Source: DATGJX01 sp963830545
GTDB lineage: Bacteria > Vulcanimicrobiota > Vulcanimicrobiia > Vulcanimicrobiales > Vulcanimicrobiaceae
Reading direction: 5' to 3'
Length of the DNA stretch: 64,000 bases
Assembly: GCA_963830545.1 (NCBI GenBank)
Contig: CAWHMK010000001.1
Coordinates: 1,302,001-1,366,000 of the forward strand
Part shown: in pieces, positions 16,912 through 26,302 of the stretch
Position numbering within the stretch: position 1 is the first letter of the stretch
Layout of the letters: each line of letters opens with the position of its first letter
Program-made: the position numbers and the translations under genes
The notes under the pieces: model-generated
What the model was told of the DNA's origin: nothing
What the model saw: only the letters and a program-made list of their open reading frames with translations
Database searches by the model: none

Positions 16912-17781
16912 TTAAGCGCTTTTCTTCTTGCGCTTTTCCGTGCTTCGCTCCGGTGAAGCGCGGTGCGCTGCGCGTTTGGGTGCCTGCGCTGCACGTCCCG
17001 CGCGCTGCTTCTTGCTTTCTTCCAAACTTTGCTGCAGCACGTCCATGAGGTTGACGACCTTCGCGCGTGCGGGCGCCTTCTTCGGCCGCGGCAGTTCTTT
17101 GCCGGCGGCGCGCGCTTCGATCATCGCCAGGAGTTCGTCGTGATATCTGTTGGTGAACTTCTCCGGTTCGAATTCGTCGACGCTCATCGAATCGATCAGC
17201 ATCTTCGCCATCTTCATTTCCGGTTCGGGAAGTTTGATTTCCGCGGGAAAGTCGAGATCGGATTGCTCGACGAGTTCGTCGGCCCAATGCATCAGTTCGA
17301 GGATCAGCGCATGTCCGTCCGGCTTGACTGCGGCAATCGTTTCTTTCGTACGGATCACAACGCGTGCGACGGCGACTTTATTGGCGCGTGAGAGCGCTTC
17401 ACGCAGCAGCGCGTATGCGTGACGGCCTTGTTTCGTCGGCTCGAGAAAATATGGCTTGTCGAAGAACATCGGGTTGATTTTATCGAGCTCGACGAACTCC
17501 AAAATGTCGACGCTCTGCGTGGCCTCCGGATTGACTTTCTTGAAGTCTTCGTCGGTGAGCACCACGTACTCGCCTTTCTCGTATTCGTATCCCTTGACGA
17601 TTTCGTCCCACGGAACGGGCTTGCCGTCGACCGAGCAGACGCGCTCGTACTTGATTCGTCCTTCGTCTTTCGCGTGCAGCATGTTGAACGAGAGCTCGTT
17701 CGCGCGCACCGCAGTGAAGAGTTTGACGGGGATCGTCACCAGCCCGAAATTAATCGACCCCGACCATATCGCGTGAGCCAT
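16912..17781 (-). CDS. ku: Ku protein, DNA end binding for non-homologous end joining
   Basis: A 289-residue bacterial Ku, which forms a homodimeric ring on double-strand break ends and recruits LigD. The family core runs from the N-terminus (MAHAIWSGSINFGLVTIPVK) through about residue 225, with LHAKDEGRIKYERVC, GYEYEKGEYVVLTDED and LMHWADEL. The C-terminal 50 residues are Lys/Arg/Ala-rich, like the extended tails that tether Ku to DNA in some bacteria. It lies 90 bp downstream of the LigD polymerase gene on the same strand, forming an NHEJ operon. Confidence 0.96.
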   Translation of the reverse strand: MAHAIWSGSINFGLVTIPVKLFTAVRANELSFNMLHAKDEGRIKYERVCSVDGKPVPWDEIVKGYEYEKGEYVVLTDEDFKKVNPEATQSVDILEFVELDKINPMFFDKPYFLEPTKQGRHAYALLREALSRANKVAVARVVIRTKETIAAVKPDGHALILELMHWADELVEQSDLDFPAEIKLPEPEMKMAKMLIDSMSVDEFEPEKFTNRYHDELLAMIEARAAGKELPRPKKAPARAKVVNLMDVLQQSLEESKKQRAGRAAQAPKRAAHRASPERSTEKRKKKSA

Positions 17782-17871
17782 GATGAATTCGCTTTACTCC
17801 TCCCGCCCGTCCGAGTAGGCGGCACCTCATTATACCCTATGAGCCAAGACTGCTTTTGTCTTCGGCAGCCT

Positions 17872-18825
17872 TTAGATGGACCACGCCTTCTGCGCTTTGG
17901 CGAGAGCGGGCTCCAGCTTCGCCGGTTTCCACGCGCGTCCGGCCCACAAATCCCCGACGGCGTCCAGACGTCGTCGCGCGGTGCGAACCGTCCACTGCCC
18001 GATGAACGGCTCGGGAGAACCGCGCTTTTTCACGAGGTCTTCCACCTCCGCCCAGTCGAGCGGCATGGACACCGGCGCGCCGTCACGCGCGCGCGCGACG
18101 TACGGCGGCACCACCGTTTTTCCGCGCGCGACCTGACCCCAATCCAAGTACACCGCCGTCTTCGGACGTTTGGCAATGCTGCGCTCGACCGTCGTTACAT
18201 CCGGCATAGCTGCAGCGACGTGCTCGACCACGATCTCGGCAAAGCGGCGCGCAGTTTCGAAATCGTATTCGTTCTTGAGCGGCACGACGACGTGAAAACC
18301 GGATCCGCCCGACGTCTTGACCAGCGAGGGCAAACCGATGCTCGCGAGCAGATCGCGGAATTCGAGCGAAACCCGCGCAAGCGTCCCGAGCGTCGTCTTT
18401 TCGCACGTGTCCAGATCGAACAGCACGTAATCGGGCGACTCCGGCGTGGGCACGTGCGAGTACCAGACGTGGAGCACGATCGAGGCCAAGTTCGCACACC
18501 ACGCCAGCGTCGCTTCGTCGTTGCACAGCAGGTACGCAATCTTGCGCGAATGTTGGTCTGCCGAAAGCGAAACGTGGGGAACCCAATCGGGCGTGAAGCG
18601 CGGGGCTTGCTTCTCGAAAAACGACTGTCCGTCGATTCCGTCTGGCCAGCGCTGCAGCGTTAGCGGCCGGTCCCGGAGATGCGGCAGAAGCCATTTCGCG
18701 ACGCTTCGATAATAGTCGATCAGGTCGCCTTTGGTGTAACCGTCGCGCGGCCAAAGAATTTTGTCGAGGTTTGAAAGTGTGAGCGTGCGCCCGCCAATCT
18801 TTGCTTCCTCTTTTTTGCTCGCCAT
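17872..18825 (-). CDS. ligD: Stand-alone LigD polymerase/primase domain (POL)
   Basis: A 317-residue archaeo-eukaryotic-primase-type polymerase that fills or extends ends in NHEJ. It begins MASKKEEAKIGGRTLTLSN at 18825. Metal-binding and nucleotide motifs are visible: DYVLFDLDTCE, SGGSGFHVVVPL and the later FIGQWTVRTARRRL. Its ATG overlaps the stop of the PE-ligase gene (ATGA), so the usual single LigD protein is encoded as two translationally coupled proteins. No ligase domain is present here. Confidence 0.93.
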   Translation of the reverse strand: MASKKEEAKIGGRTLTLSNLDKILWPRDGYTKGDLIDYYRSVAKWLLPHLRDRPLTLQRWPDGIDGQSFFEKQAPRFTPDWVPHVSLSADQHSRKIAYLLCNDEATLAWCANLASIVLHVWYSHVPTPESPDYVLFDLDTCEKTTLGTLARVSLEFRDLLASIGLPSLVKTSGGSGFHVVVPLKNEYDFETARRFAEIVVEHVAAAMPDVTTVERSIAKRPKTAVYLDWGQVARGKTVVPPYVARARDGAPVSMPLDWAEVEDLVKKRGSPEPFIGQWTVRTARRRLDAVGDLWAGRAWKPAKLEPALAKAQKAWSI

Positions 18826-20492
18826 CAAGCGACGACGTCCGCGTCCACCGGACGTTCCCGTATGCATTCCTTGGGCTTTTTGTCGATGCGAAGTCCGAGA
18901 AACGCGGGCTGGCGCAGATAGCCGTCGCGAGTCCATTCCGTAAAGCGAACCTGCGCGACCAGTTTCGGCTCGACCCAGTGCGGCTTGGTATTCGAATCGA
19001 CGCGGTTGGCGAATGGCGAGGTCTTACGCTCGATCTTTTTCAAATCCGCGGTGAGACTCTGCAGCAGCTTCGTGTTGAAGCCCGTGCCGACGTGACCGAC
19101 GTAATGCAATTCGTTACCGTCGTACAAGCCCAGCAGCAGCGCGCCGAATCCCGTCCGGCTGCCGCGCGGTTCGGTAAATCCGCCGATGACGCACTCCTGC
19201 ATGAGTTGCGCCTTGATCTTCACCCAGTCGCGCGTGCGGCGTTCGACATAGAACGAATCGAGCCGCTTGCCGATGATCCCTTCGAGTTCTTGTTTCTCGG
19301 CTTGCGCGAACAGCGCGCAGCCGTTTCCGACGGTATGCTTCGAATACATCACCATGTCGTCGTCGGCGATCGCGCGCTCGAGGAGCGCTTTGCGTTCTTC
19401 GAGCGGCGTTTTGCGCAAGTCTTTCCCATCCGCATAGAGTACGTCGAATGCGGCGAAGGTAAGCGTAGTGCGTTTGCGCGCCGCGGAACCGGACCGGCTG
19501 CTCGTCATCGATTCCTGGAGCCGCTGAAACGACGAGCGTCCACGCGAATCCAAACTGACGATTTCGCCGTCGACGACGATGGGTAGAGTTTTCCACGCGT
19601 TCGCCAGTTCGCCGAGTTCCGGAAATTTTGCGAGCAAATCCAAACCGTTGCGCGAGAGCAATTCCATACGGCCGTCTTCGCGGACGGTGCAGATCGCTCG
19701 ATACCCGTCCCATTTGATTTCGAACAGCCACTGCGGATCGTCGAACGCCTCGTCCACCAGCGTTGCGAGCATCGGCGTCGTGATTTTCGGAATCGGATCC
19801 CGCCTAGCGCGGGCTGCGCCTTTTTTTGCGGCGCGCTTTTCCCCGCTCGCGGATTTTTTGTTCGAGATCCAGTGCGGAGCCTTCGGATCTTCGGCGTAGG
19901 ATTCCACGGTGCGACCCGTCTTCACGGACTTGCCGTCCTTACCGGCGTCGTACTTGGTATCGACGAAGTCGTCGTGATCCTTGATGAGCAGCCACGGATC
20001 GCCGCTCTCACCGCCGCGGCCGCGAATGCGCACGAGCGTAAACTCGCCGCGCATCTTCTTGCCGCTCATGACGAATTTGATCTTGCCTTTGCCGATCTCG
20101 GCGGCTGGATCGTCGCCCTCCGCCAGATGATACGTGCCTTCGTCCCACACGATTACCTCGCCGGCGCCGTAGTTGCCGTGCGGAATAATTCCTTCGAAAC
20201 GCCGGTAGTCCATCGGATGATCCTCGACGTGCATCGCCAGACGGCGATCGGCGGGATCGAGCGACGGACCTTTGGGAATTGCCCACGACTTCAAAACGCC
20301 GTCCGCCTCCAAGCGAAAGTCGTAGTGCAGCCGGCTGGCGTGATGCTTTTGAATGACGAAGCGCAGACGCGGACTACGCTTGCTTTGCGCGCCGCGCGGT
20401 TCGGGCGTCGCTTGGAAGTCGCGCTTCTGTTGATATTTTTGAAGCGAACCGGCCTCACGGGCCGGTTCGCTCCGTTTGCGTGTTCCCGGCAT
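18825..20492 (-). CDS. ligD: ATP-dependent DNA ligase LigD with N-terminal 3'-phosphoesterase domain (PE-LIG)
   Basis: A 555-residue protein. Residues 40-165 form the 3'-phosphoesterase domain (HHASRLHYDFRLE, MHVEDHPMDY, IIPHGNYGAGEV, with its metal-binding His/Asp residues). A linker follows, then the ligase domain from about 235 to 545, with catalytic Lys260 in FEIKWDGYRA and an OB-fold ending near the C-terminus. It heals and seals ends after Ku binding. Typical full LigD proteins of 800-900 residues carry POL in the same chain; here POL is the next gene. Confidence 0.95.
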   Translation of the reverse strand: MPGTRKRSEPAREAGSLQKYQQKRDFQATPEPRGAQSKRSPRLRFVIQKHHASRLHYDFRLEADGVLKSWAIPKGPSLDPADRRLAMHVEDHPMDYRRFEGIIPHGNYGAGEVIVWDEGTYHLAEGDDPAAEIGKGKIKFVMSGKKMRGEFTLVRIRGRGGESGDPWLLIKDHDDFVDTKYDAGKDGKSVKTGRTVESYAEDPKAPHWISNKKSASGEKRAAKKGAARARRDPIPKITTPMLATLVDEAFDDPQWLFEIKWDGYRAICTVREDGRMELLSRNGLDLLAKFPELGELANAWKTLPIVVDGEIVSLDSRGRSSFQRLQESMTSSRSGSAARKRTTLTFAAFDVLYADGKDLRKTPLEERKALLERAIADDDMVMYSKHTVGNGCALFAQAEKQELEGIIGKRLDSFYVERRTRDWVKIKAQLMQECVIGGFTEPRGSRTGFGALLLGLYDGNELHYVGHVGTGFNTKLLQSLTADLKKIERKTSPFANRVDSNTKPHWVEPKLVAQVRFTEWTRDGYLRQPAFLGLRIDKKPKECIRERPVDADVVA

Positions 20493-20514
20493 GCTGCCGT
20501 CGTACTGCGTCAGA

Positions 20515-20673
20515 CTAGAGGCGCGCCCCTCGTCCGGTCAGCAGATTGATGATCAGCAGAATTACGGCGACCACGATGATGATGTGTATGATGCCGCCGA
20601 TGTGCCATACCAAGAATCCGAGAAGCCACAAAATGAACAGAATGACGATAATCGTCCAAAGCAGGCCTGCCAC
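20515..20673 (-). CDS. lmo0937-family small membrane protein
   Basis: A 52-residue protein from GTG 20673, with a strong GGAGGAGG Shine-Dalgarno seven bases upstream. It is nearly all hydrophobic: a first helix, then LGFLVWHIGGIIHIIII, then a second helix ending INLLTGRGARL. This is the pattern of the lmo0937 (DUF5670) family found across bacteria, often near stress genes; the function is unknown. It lies 22 bp upstream of the ligase gene on the same strand, so it may be transcribed into the NHEJ operon. Confidence 0.8.
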   Translation of the reverse strand: MAGLLWTIIVILFILWLLGFLVWHIGGIIHIIIVVAVILLIINLLTGRGARL

Positions 20674-20675
20674 CG

Positions 20676-20888
20676 CTACCCTCCTCCGCCGGGATTAACG
20701 TGCGTAGTCGTCGTCGAATTGGACGAGGACCCGCTGGTCGTTCCAGTAGTAGAACTCGAGACCGTCCACGGATGCCAAACGAAGACGGCGATCAGAATCG
20801 CAATGAGAACGACAATCACGATGCCGAGCGCCGCTGCGCTGCCGCCGTGTCCACCGTCCTCGTGCACTACAACCGGGCCATCAGCCAT
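20676..20888 (-). CDS. Small single-span membrane protein with Ser/Thr-rich tail
   Basis: A 70-residue protein from ATG 20888, with AAAGGAG ten bases upstream. There is an acidic/Gly-rich N-terminus, one transmembrane segment (about residues 18-38), then a low-complexity Ser/Thr/Gly tail ending PGGGG. Its stop lies next to the Shine-Dalgarno of the following lmo0937-family gene, so the two are cotranscribed. I recognise no family. Confidence 0.65.
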   Translation of the reverse strand: MADGPVVVHEDGGHGGSAAALGIVIVVLIAILIAVFVWHPWTVSSSTTGTTSGSSSNSTTTTHVNPGGGG

Positions 20889-20978
20889 ACAGGTTCTTAC
20901 TCCTTTCGTCGTTGCAGTGCGCCACTTATACCCACCACCGGCAAGCACCACCAAGCCGGGGGCCGAAAAGCTGCAGCG

Positions 20979-21257
20979 ATGTGGGCGGGAATCGGCTTAG
21001 CGCTCAGTTGCATGTTGGGATTTTGCGCGCTGCTAAAAAGCAGGCGCGCGGGCGGCAGCTATTATGCCGCCGAGGTGTACGGGTTAACGGCCCGTTCGCA
21101 CCGTGTGTACGCAGTCGTAAGCGCAATTTTCGCCGCGTTTTTCAGCGTCGCGCTCTTCGTACGCGCGCTGCCGTCCGTGCCGCTGCTCGGCGCGTACGCG
21201 CTGGTTTTCATCTTTTATTTCTCCTCGTTTGCGCGCGGGTTCAGCGACGAGGAGTAG
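20979..21257 (+). CDS. Small two- to three-span membrane protein, unknown function
   Basis: A 92-residue protein beginning MWAGIGLALSCMLGFCALL, with hydrophobic segments at about residues 2-20, 43-62 and 66-84, and a short acidic C-terminus GFSDEE. It has the AEVYGLT... motif region on the inside. I recognise no family. It is followed after 13 bp by the DUF255 gene in the same direction. Confidence 0.65.
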   Translation: MWAGIGLALSCMLGFCALLKSRRAGGSYYAAEVYGLTARSHRVYAVVSAIFAAFFSVALFVRALPSVPLLGAYALVFIFYFSSFARGFSDEE

Positions 21258-21270
21258 CCAAGTCAGCGGA

Positions 21271-22996
21271 ATGCATTTTTCGCCGCGGCCGAATCGCGCA
21301 CACGAGATTCGCTGGCTTCCCTGGAGCGAAGATGCTTTCGCGCGCGCGCAGAGCGAAGACAAGCCGATTCTGCTTTCCATCTCCGCCGTGTGGTGCCACT
21401 GGTGCCACGTCATGGACGAAACGTCGTACTCGGACGATGCCGTCATCGCGGCAATCAACGAACGCTACATTCCGGTGCGCGTGGACAACGACCGGCGTCC
21501 GGACGTCAACGCGCGCTACAACCAGGGCGGTTGGCCGACGACAGCCTTTCTCACGCCGGAAGGCGCGCTGCTCGCGGGCGCGACGTATCTGCCGCCCGAT
21601 CAAATGCGTCAAGCACTCGAACGAGTAGCGCACGTGTACCGCGCCAATCACGAACAAATTGCGGAGCGCGCCGAGCAGCTGCGCTCCCAAACTCGTTCCT
21701 ATGAGGCCGCTGCGCCGAGCGACCTGAACGAATCGATTCTCAGCGGGGTCGTGGAACGCATCGCGCAAACCTATGACGAGGACTACGGCGGCTTCGGCGA
21801 CGCCCCGAAGTTCCCGATGATCGAGGCGTTGGAGTTTTTGCTGCAAGAGTATCGCGTCACCGGCGAGCAGCGCCTCTACAACATGGTTGCCAAGTCCCTG
21901 CTGGCGATGTCGGATGGCGGAATGTACGATCACGTCGAAGGTGGGTTCTTCCGCTATTCGACCACGCGCGACTGGAGCGTGCCGCATTTCGAGAAGATGA
22001 CGGAAGACCATGCGGGCCTCATGCGCGTTCTCGCAACGCTGGTTCGCACGACTCGCAACGATCGTTTTCGTCAAACGCTGGTTTCTTCGGCGCGGTACGT
22101 GCGCAGCACGCTGCTCGATGCGCAGTCGCATTTTTTCGCCGGCAGTCAAGATGCCGACGAAGTATATTTCGCGCTGCCGCTCGAAGAGCGACGCGCAATG
22201 CCCGCGCCGTACGTCGATCGCACGTCGTATTCGAATTGGACCGCCGCGATGGCCGGAACGTTCGTCATTGCGGGCGACGCACTGGAAGACGACCGCTTGA
22301 TAGCGGATGGCGAGGCGGCCCTCGACGCACTGCACGACCGAATGCGCGACGAGGCCGGCCTGATGCGTCATTTCCTCGAGCCGGGCGGCACCCCGAAAGT
22401 ACGCGGATTGCTTACGGATCAGGCGGCATATTTGCGGGCGTCTGCTCGACGCGCACGAATATGGCGGCGCGGCGCGCTTCCTGGAGCGCGCGCAGGCGCT
22501 GGTTCCATTGCTGCGCGAACATTTTGCGGCGCCCGACGGCGGATTTTACGATCACGCATCGATGGAGGAACCGCTCGGAAATCTCGACCTGCGCGATCGC
22601 CCGCTGCCTGACAATTCGACGATCGCCGAATGTTTGCTGCGTCTGGATGCGATGGATGCGAGCAAAGGATACCGGGTGACGGCGGAAGACACATTGCGCA
22701 TCTACGCGCGCACCTACGAACGGGCGGGTATTTTTGCATCCGCATTTGCGCGCGCGGTGCGCCGCTATCTCGCGCCGCCCGCACGCGTCGGCATTCACGG
22801 AACCGCCGCAGAGACTGCGGACTTACGGGAAGCAGCGCATGCGCTTCCCGATCCGCTGATCGTCGTGCACACCGTGGATCGCGGGAATGGAGCACCCGCT
22901 GCATACTTTTGCCGCGGCACGGTGTGCGCGGCGCCGGCTCGCACGACCGCCGAGTTGCGGGATGCCTACGAAGGGTTGACTTCGAGCCGCACGTAG
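21271..22996 (+). pseudogene. DUF255 thioredoxin-domain protein (YyaL/SSP411-like), frameshifted near 22438
   Basis: The first frame from ATG 21271 has the thioredoxin-like domain with the hallmark WCHWCHVMDE at about residues 44-53, then an alpha/alpha-barrel part (YGGFGDAPKFPM, HVEGGFFRYSTTRDWSVPHF, DQDAD-like SQDADEVYF). After GLLTDQAAYLRA the product moves to another frame (RLLDAHEYGGAARFLERAQ), continuing with LREHFAAPDGGFYDH to a TAG-free end at 22996. The joined product is about 575 residues, near the family's usual 600-700. A one-base indel around 22435-22441 explains it. The family's enzymatic role is unproven. Confidence 0.85.
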
Positions 22997-23003
22997 CGTC
23001 GCT

Positions 23004-24149
23004 CTAGGTTTCCGGACGTACGAACGCGTTCCAATACCACACCCCGTACAAGCTCGCCGCGCACGAATAAGCGATCAGAACCTTGGTCCATGCAGCGAAG
23101 CGTTCGCGCGCCGCGAGGAACATCAGCGCAATCAGGAACGGAATGAAATCCAATGCGTGGCGCATGCCGTACTGTGCGAAGCCGTTTACGTAATAGACGA
23201 AATTCGGAATGGCGGTGAAAATCGCCGCCGACGCGAACGCCCAAACCAGTCCCCGTGGCCGCCGTGCCCACAGCGCGTAAATGAGCGCGGGACTCGTCCA
23301 TGTGAGCGCAATGCCCGAATAGGACGGCCGGATCCAGGGCGCGCCGCCGAACTGCGGATATTGTACGAAGAAAGACCACAGCTCGTACGGCAGATACATC
23401 ACGCGAAACGGCGATCCGCTCGGCATTCCCGCTTGATCTTGGTGATACCACGTCGTGTAGCCGACGTCGGTAAGCGTGCCCCAGCGCGCGAGGTTGTACC
23501 ACAGCCAAAGCCCCGCCGCCGCACAAAGCACCGTACCAAACGCGGGCAGCGCGCGTCGCCCTCGCTCGTCTGCGGCAAGCATCGCCGCATATACCGGAAT
23601 CGCCAGCGCCAGCGTGAAACGCGACTCGGCCGCGCACACCGCCCACAGTGCAATGAGCCAGCCGCGCCGCTTGCCGCACACTTCGACGAGCGCGAGCATC
23701 GTAAAACAGACGGCGCTCACGTGCGCGATGAACCACACGTCGCCGAGCATCGCGCACCACGCAAGATCCGTTCCCGCAAGCAGAAAAACGCAGATCCACG
23801 CATTCGCGCCGTTCGAAACGCCGAGACGCTCGCCGAGTGCCCACGCCGCGCCGACCGCGATGCCGGCAAGAATCAGCGCCAAAAGCGTTTGATTTGCCGC
23901 CGTTCCCGAAATGGCGACGTACGGAAGCAGCAGCAATGCCGGCAAGGGCGCTTCGATAACGTAGTGCCGCCCATGGTAGGCGAGCGCGTCGATGTACGCT
24001 CCGGGCCAGGTTATCCACGTGTGCCCGTGCAGCAGCGCATCGGCCAGCAATACGTAATTGTTATACGGCGTCGAACGGAAATGTGAGAGCAGCAGCGTGA
24101 AGAAGAACGCTGCGGCGCCCGCGTAGACCGCGCGGCGGGAAACAGTCAT
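23004..24149 (-). CDS. Polytopic membrane protein, glycosyltransferase-like (GT-C fold candidate)
   Basis: A 381-residue integral membrane protein with about ten hydrophobic segments. An early periplasmic-loop-like region contains RSTPYNNYVLLADALLHG, which resembles the first loop of GT-C enzymes, where an acidic residue is catalytic. It follows a DUF2723-like membrane protein in the same direction, with a 23-bp gap if the ATG at 24149 is used; an alternative TTG at 24179 would overlap it. No specific family is assigned; transfer of a sugar from a lipid carrier is inference. Confidence 0.65.
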   Translation of the reverse strand: MTVSRRAVYAGAAAFFFTLLLSHFRSTPYNNYVLLADALLHGHTWITWPGAYIDALAYHGRHYVIEAPLPALLLLPYVAISGTAANQTLLALILAGIAVGAAWALGERLGVSNGANAWICVFLLAGTDLAWCAMLGDVWFIAHVSAVCFTMLALVEVCGKRRGWLIALWAVCAAESRFTLALAIPVYAAMLAADERGRRALPAFGTVLCAAAGLWLWYNLARWGTLTDVGYTTWYHQDQAGMPSGSPFRVMYLPYELWSFFVQYPQFGGAPWIRPSYSGIALTWTSPALIYALWARRPRGLVWAFASAAIFTAIPNFVYYVNGFAQYGMRHALDFIPFLIALMFLAARERFAAWTKVLIAYSCAASLYGVWYWNAFVRPET

Positions 24150-24172
24150 GCCGCCGCTGGTTCTTTCCACCT

Positions 24173-26302
24173 TCAGCAATGTCCCGGCGCCGCGTGCACC
24201 GCGTAGATTGGATACTCACCGGATACCGCGCACAGCAGAATCCGGCGAGAGCCGGCCACCGGGCGGCCGACGTAATACACGGGACGTTCCGCGAGCCAGC
24301 CGCGCAGATATCGCGCATCCTGATAGGGCCACGCGATATCGATCGTGCGATCGCGAAATCGACCCATCACGTACGATTCATAGGACAGCGCCGTGCCGCG
24401 CGCCCAGTCTGCAATAATGATTGCATTGGGCGGCGTGAGGATACGTACCCGCGCGATGAGCCCCTCGGCACCGCTCACGGCTCTCAAATGGGCGTCCGAA
24501 TAATTCGCTACGAGCAAGTAGAGGGCTGCGGCTGCCAGCGGAAGGCGCAGCAGATTCCGGTACCGCTCGTCCAGTGCGGCGATCCCGAGTCCGATGCTCA
24601 TTGCGACGGCGATCATCGGAATGAAAAAATAGCGCTCGATTTGCACGACGGGAGGATACGCAAGCGCGAAAGCGGCGGGAAGCATTATGGCGAAAAGCAG
24701 CGCGAATGCCACGGCAGCCCTGCGATAAAACAGTATCCCTAAACATAAGCAGGCCGCAAGCGCGCCTACCGGGGTGAACTCGCGGTACATCGCCTCGAAG
24801 AACGTTGCGCTTTTTGCAGCATAAAACGGCAAATCCGCGATACGCGCGACGCTCTTCGCCGCATTGAAATCCGAACCGGTGACCAGCCGGATGAAGCCGT
24901 TCGGCGTTTGCGGATTGTCGCTGTTCCAGATTGCCGCACCCAACGGTTTGCCCAGCTGCGCGGCGGGATCGAGCCCGCGCGCGGTTATCGCGTGGCTGCG
25001 CAGCGGCAGATATGCGTACAGGACGAGCGGTGCGATCGCGAGCAGAATCGCAATTGCAACGCTGCGTCGCGAAAACACGCGCCTGCGCGAAAAACCAAGC
25101 AGCAGCAGCGAGGGCAACGTCAGCAGCACGATGGGGTGCGACGCGAGCCCGAGTCCGAATGCCAGGGACGCGGCGCAAAACGATCGGGCGTCGGCGTCGT
25201 AATAGCCGCGCAGCGCGAAATACAGCGCGATCGCACCGCAGAGCGCCGCCATCGTGTGGATTTCCGCACGAACGCCGTAAATCCAGAAGAACCAACCGAA
25301 TGCGAGCAGCAGTGCGGCACAGATGCCGGATAGGCGATCGCGGGTGACGGTTACGACGGCGGCGCAGACCAGCGCCACGCACGCCAGCATGAGCAGCGCG
25401 CAGAAAAACGAGATGCGCCACGAAACGGTCCCGAACGCGAAGACGTGCGCAAACGCGCCGGCAATCAGCACGAAAGCGGGAAAGCCCGTCGGGTGCGGGA
25501 TGCCGAAAATCCACGGCACGGTTTGCATTTCTGCCGTGTCCCAGTAGGAGATATGCCCTTGAACCGTCATCGCATACACGACGAACGGGACGGCAATCCA
25601 CGCCAGCCACAGGCTCCGCGAAGCGCGCTTCAGAATTGCGGCAGAGCCGGCGCGGGGAGCGGACGTGGTGCTTGGAACGTCGATTTCGGCAAGCTCCGCG
25701 GAAATTGATACGAGGTAAAGCTCGATGCGCTCGCGCGCCGGTTTGCCGCCGATACTCGCCTGCACCAAGGCGCTGGTCGGCACCCAGTACTTGTCGGCTT
25801 CGGCAAACGAAACGGACCCGGTGCCTCGCAGAACCGGCGAAGCGCTCCTGAAGCGAATCTCCGAGGGTAAGAACGTGCGGCCGTCTATCGTCATGCCGAC
25901 GATGACGAACGGCCCCGTGGCTCCGAGCGCGACCGCTTTGTACGTGTACGAATAACTACCGGCACTTCGAACGCTGCGCAAGAACAAGAATGCGTACTCC
26001 GTCATGCGCGGCGCCAGCGACTCAATCGTGTACCGGTTGCGATACCGCGCGATGCGCGTCGGCCTGACTTTGAGGGTCTGTCCCTCGACCTGAAGCGTTT
26101 CATCCCGCACGAGTTCGCCGCTGCGGTAGATCCGGTGCGATTGTTCGATCGGTTTCGGACCCGCTTGGGAGATCGAATACGTGAACACGAGCGTTTTGGG
26201 CGCATCTACGCGCAGCAGTTGCGTTGCATACCGCTCGAGTACGTACTGCGAATCCAGGGGCGCACCGGCAAGCGCAGTTGCAGCAATCAGTGCGTGCAGC
26301 AC
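24173..26302 (-). CDS. DUF2723 (TMEM260-like O-mannosyltransferase) membrane protein with N-terminal extracytoplasmic domain
   Basis: A 709-residue protein from GTG 26302. Residues 1-15 look like a signal sequence, residues 20-225 form a soluble mostly beta domain, and from about 230 there are about ten membrane segments. The DUF2723 signature is clear: GHISYWDTAEMQTVPWIFGI followed by HPTGFPAF, with the acidic Asp/Glu pair proposed as catalytic in this GT-C group. The GTG overlaps the alaS stop by one base. The fused N-terminal domain is not part of the usual family architecture, and I do not recognise it. Confidence 0.8.
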   Translation of the reverse strand: MLHALIAATALAGAPLDSQYVLERYATQLLRVDAPKTLVFTYSISQAGPKPIEQSHRIYRSGELVRDETLQVEGQTLKVRPTRIARYRNRYTIESLAPRMTEYAFLFLRSVRSAGSYSYTYKAVALGATGPFVIVGMTIDGRTFLPSEIRFRSASPVLRGTGSVSFAEADKYWVPTSALVQASIGGKPARERIELYLVSISAELAEIDVPSTTSAPRAGSAAILKRASRSLWLAWIAVPFVVYAMTVQGHISYWDTAEMQTVPWIFGIPHPTGFPAFVLIAGAFAHVFAFGTVSWRISFFCALLMLACVALVCAAVVTVTRDRLSGICAALLLAFGWFFWIYGVRAEIHTMAALCGAIALYFALRGYYDADARSFCAASLAFGLGLASHPIVLLTLPSLLLLGFSRRRVFSRRSVAIAILLAIAPLVLYAYLPLRSHAITARGLDPAAQLGKPLGAAIWNSDNPQTPNGFIRLVTGSDFNAAKSVARIADLPFYAAKSATFFEAMYREFTPVGALAACLCLGILFYRRAAVAFALLFAIMLPAAFALAYPPVVQIERYFFIPMIAVAMSIGLGIAALDERYRNLLRLPLAAAALYLLVANYSDAHLRAVSGAEGLIARVRILTPPNAIIIADWARGTALSYESYVMGRFRDRTIDIAWPYQDARYLRGWLAERPVYYVGRPVAGSRRILLCAVSGEYPIYAVHAAPGHC

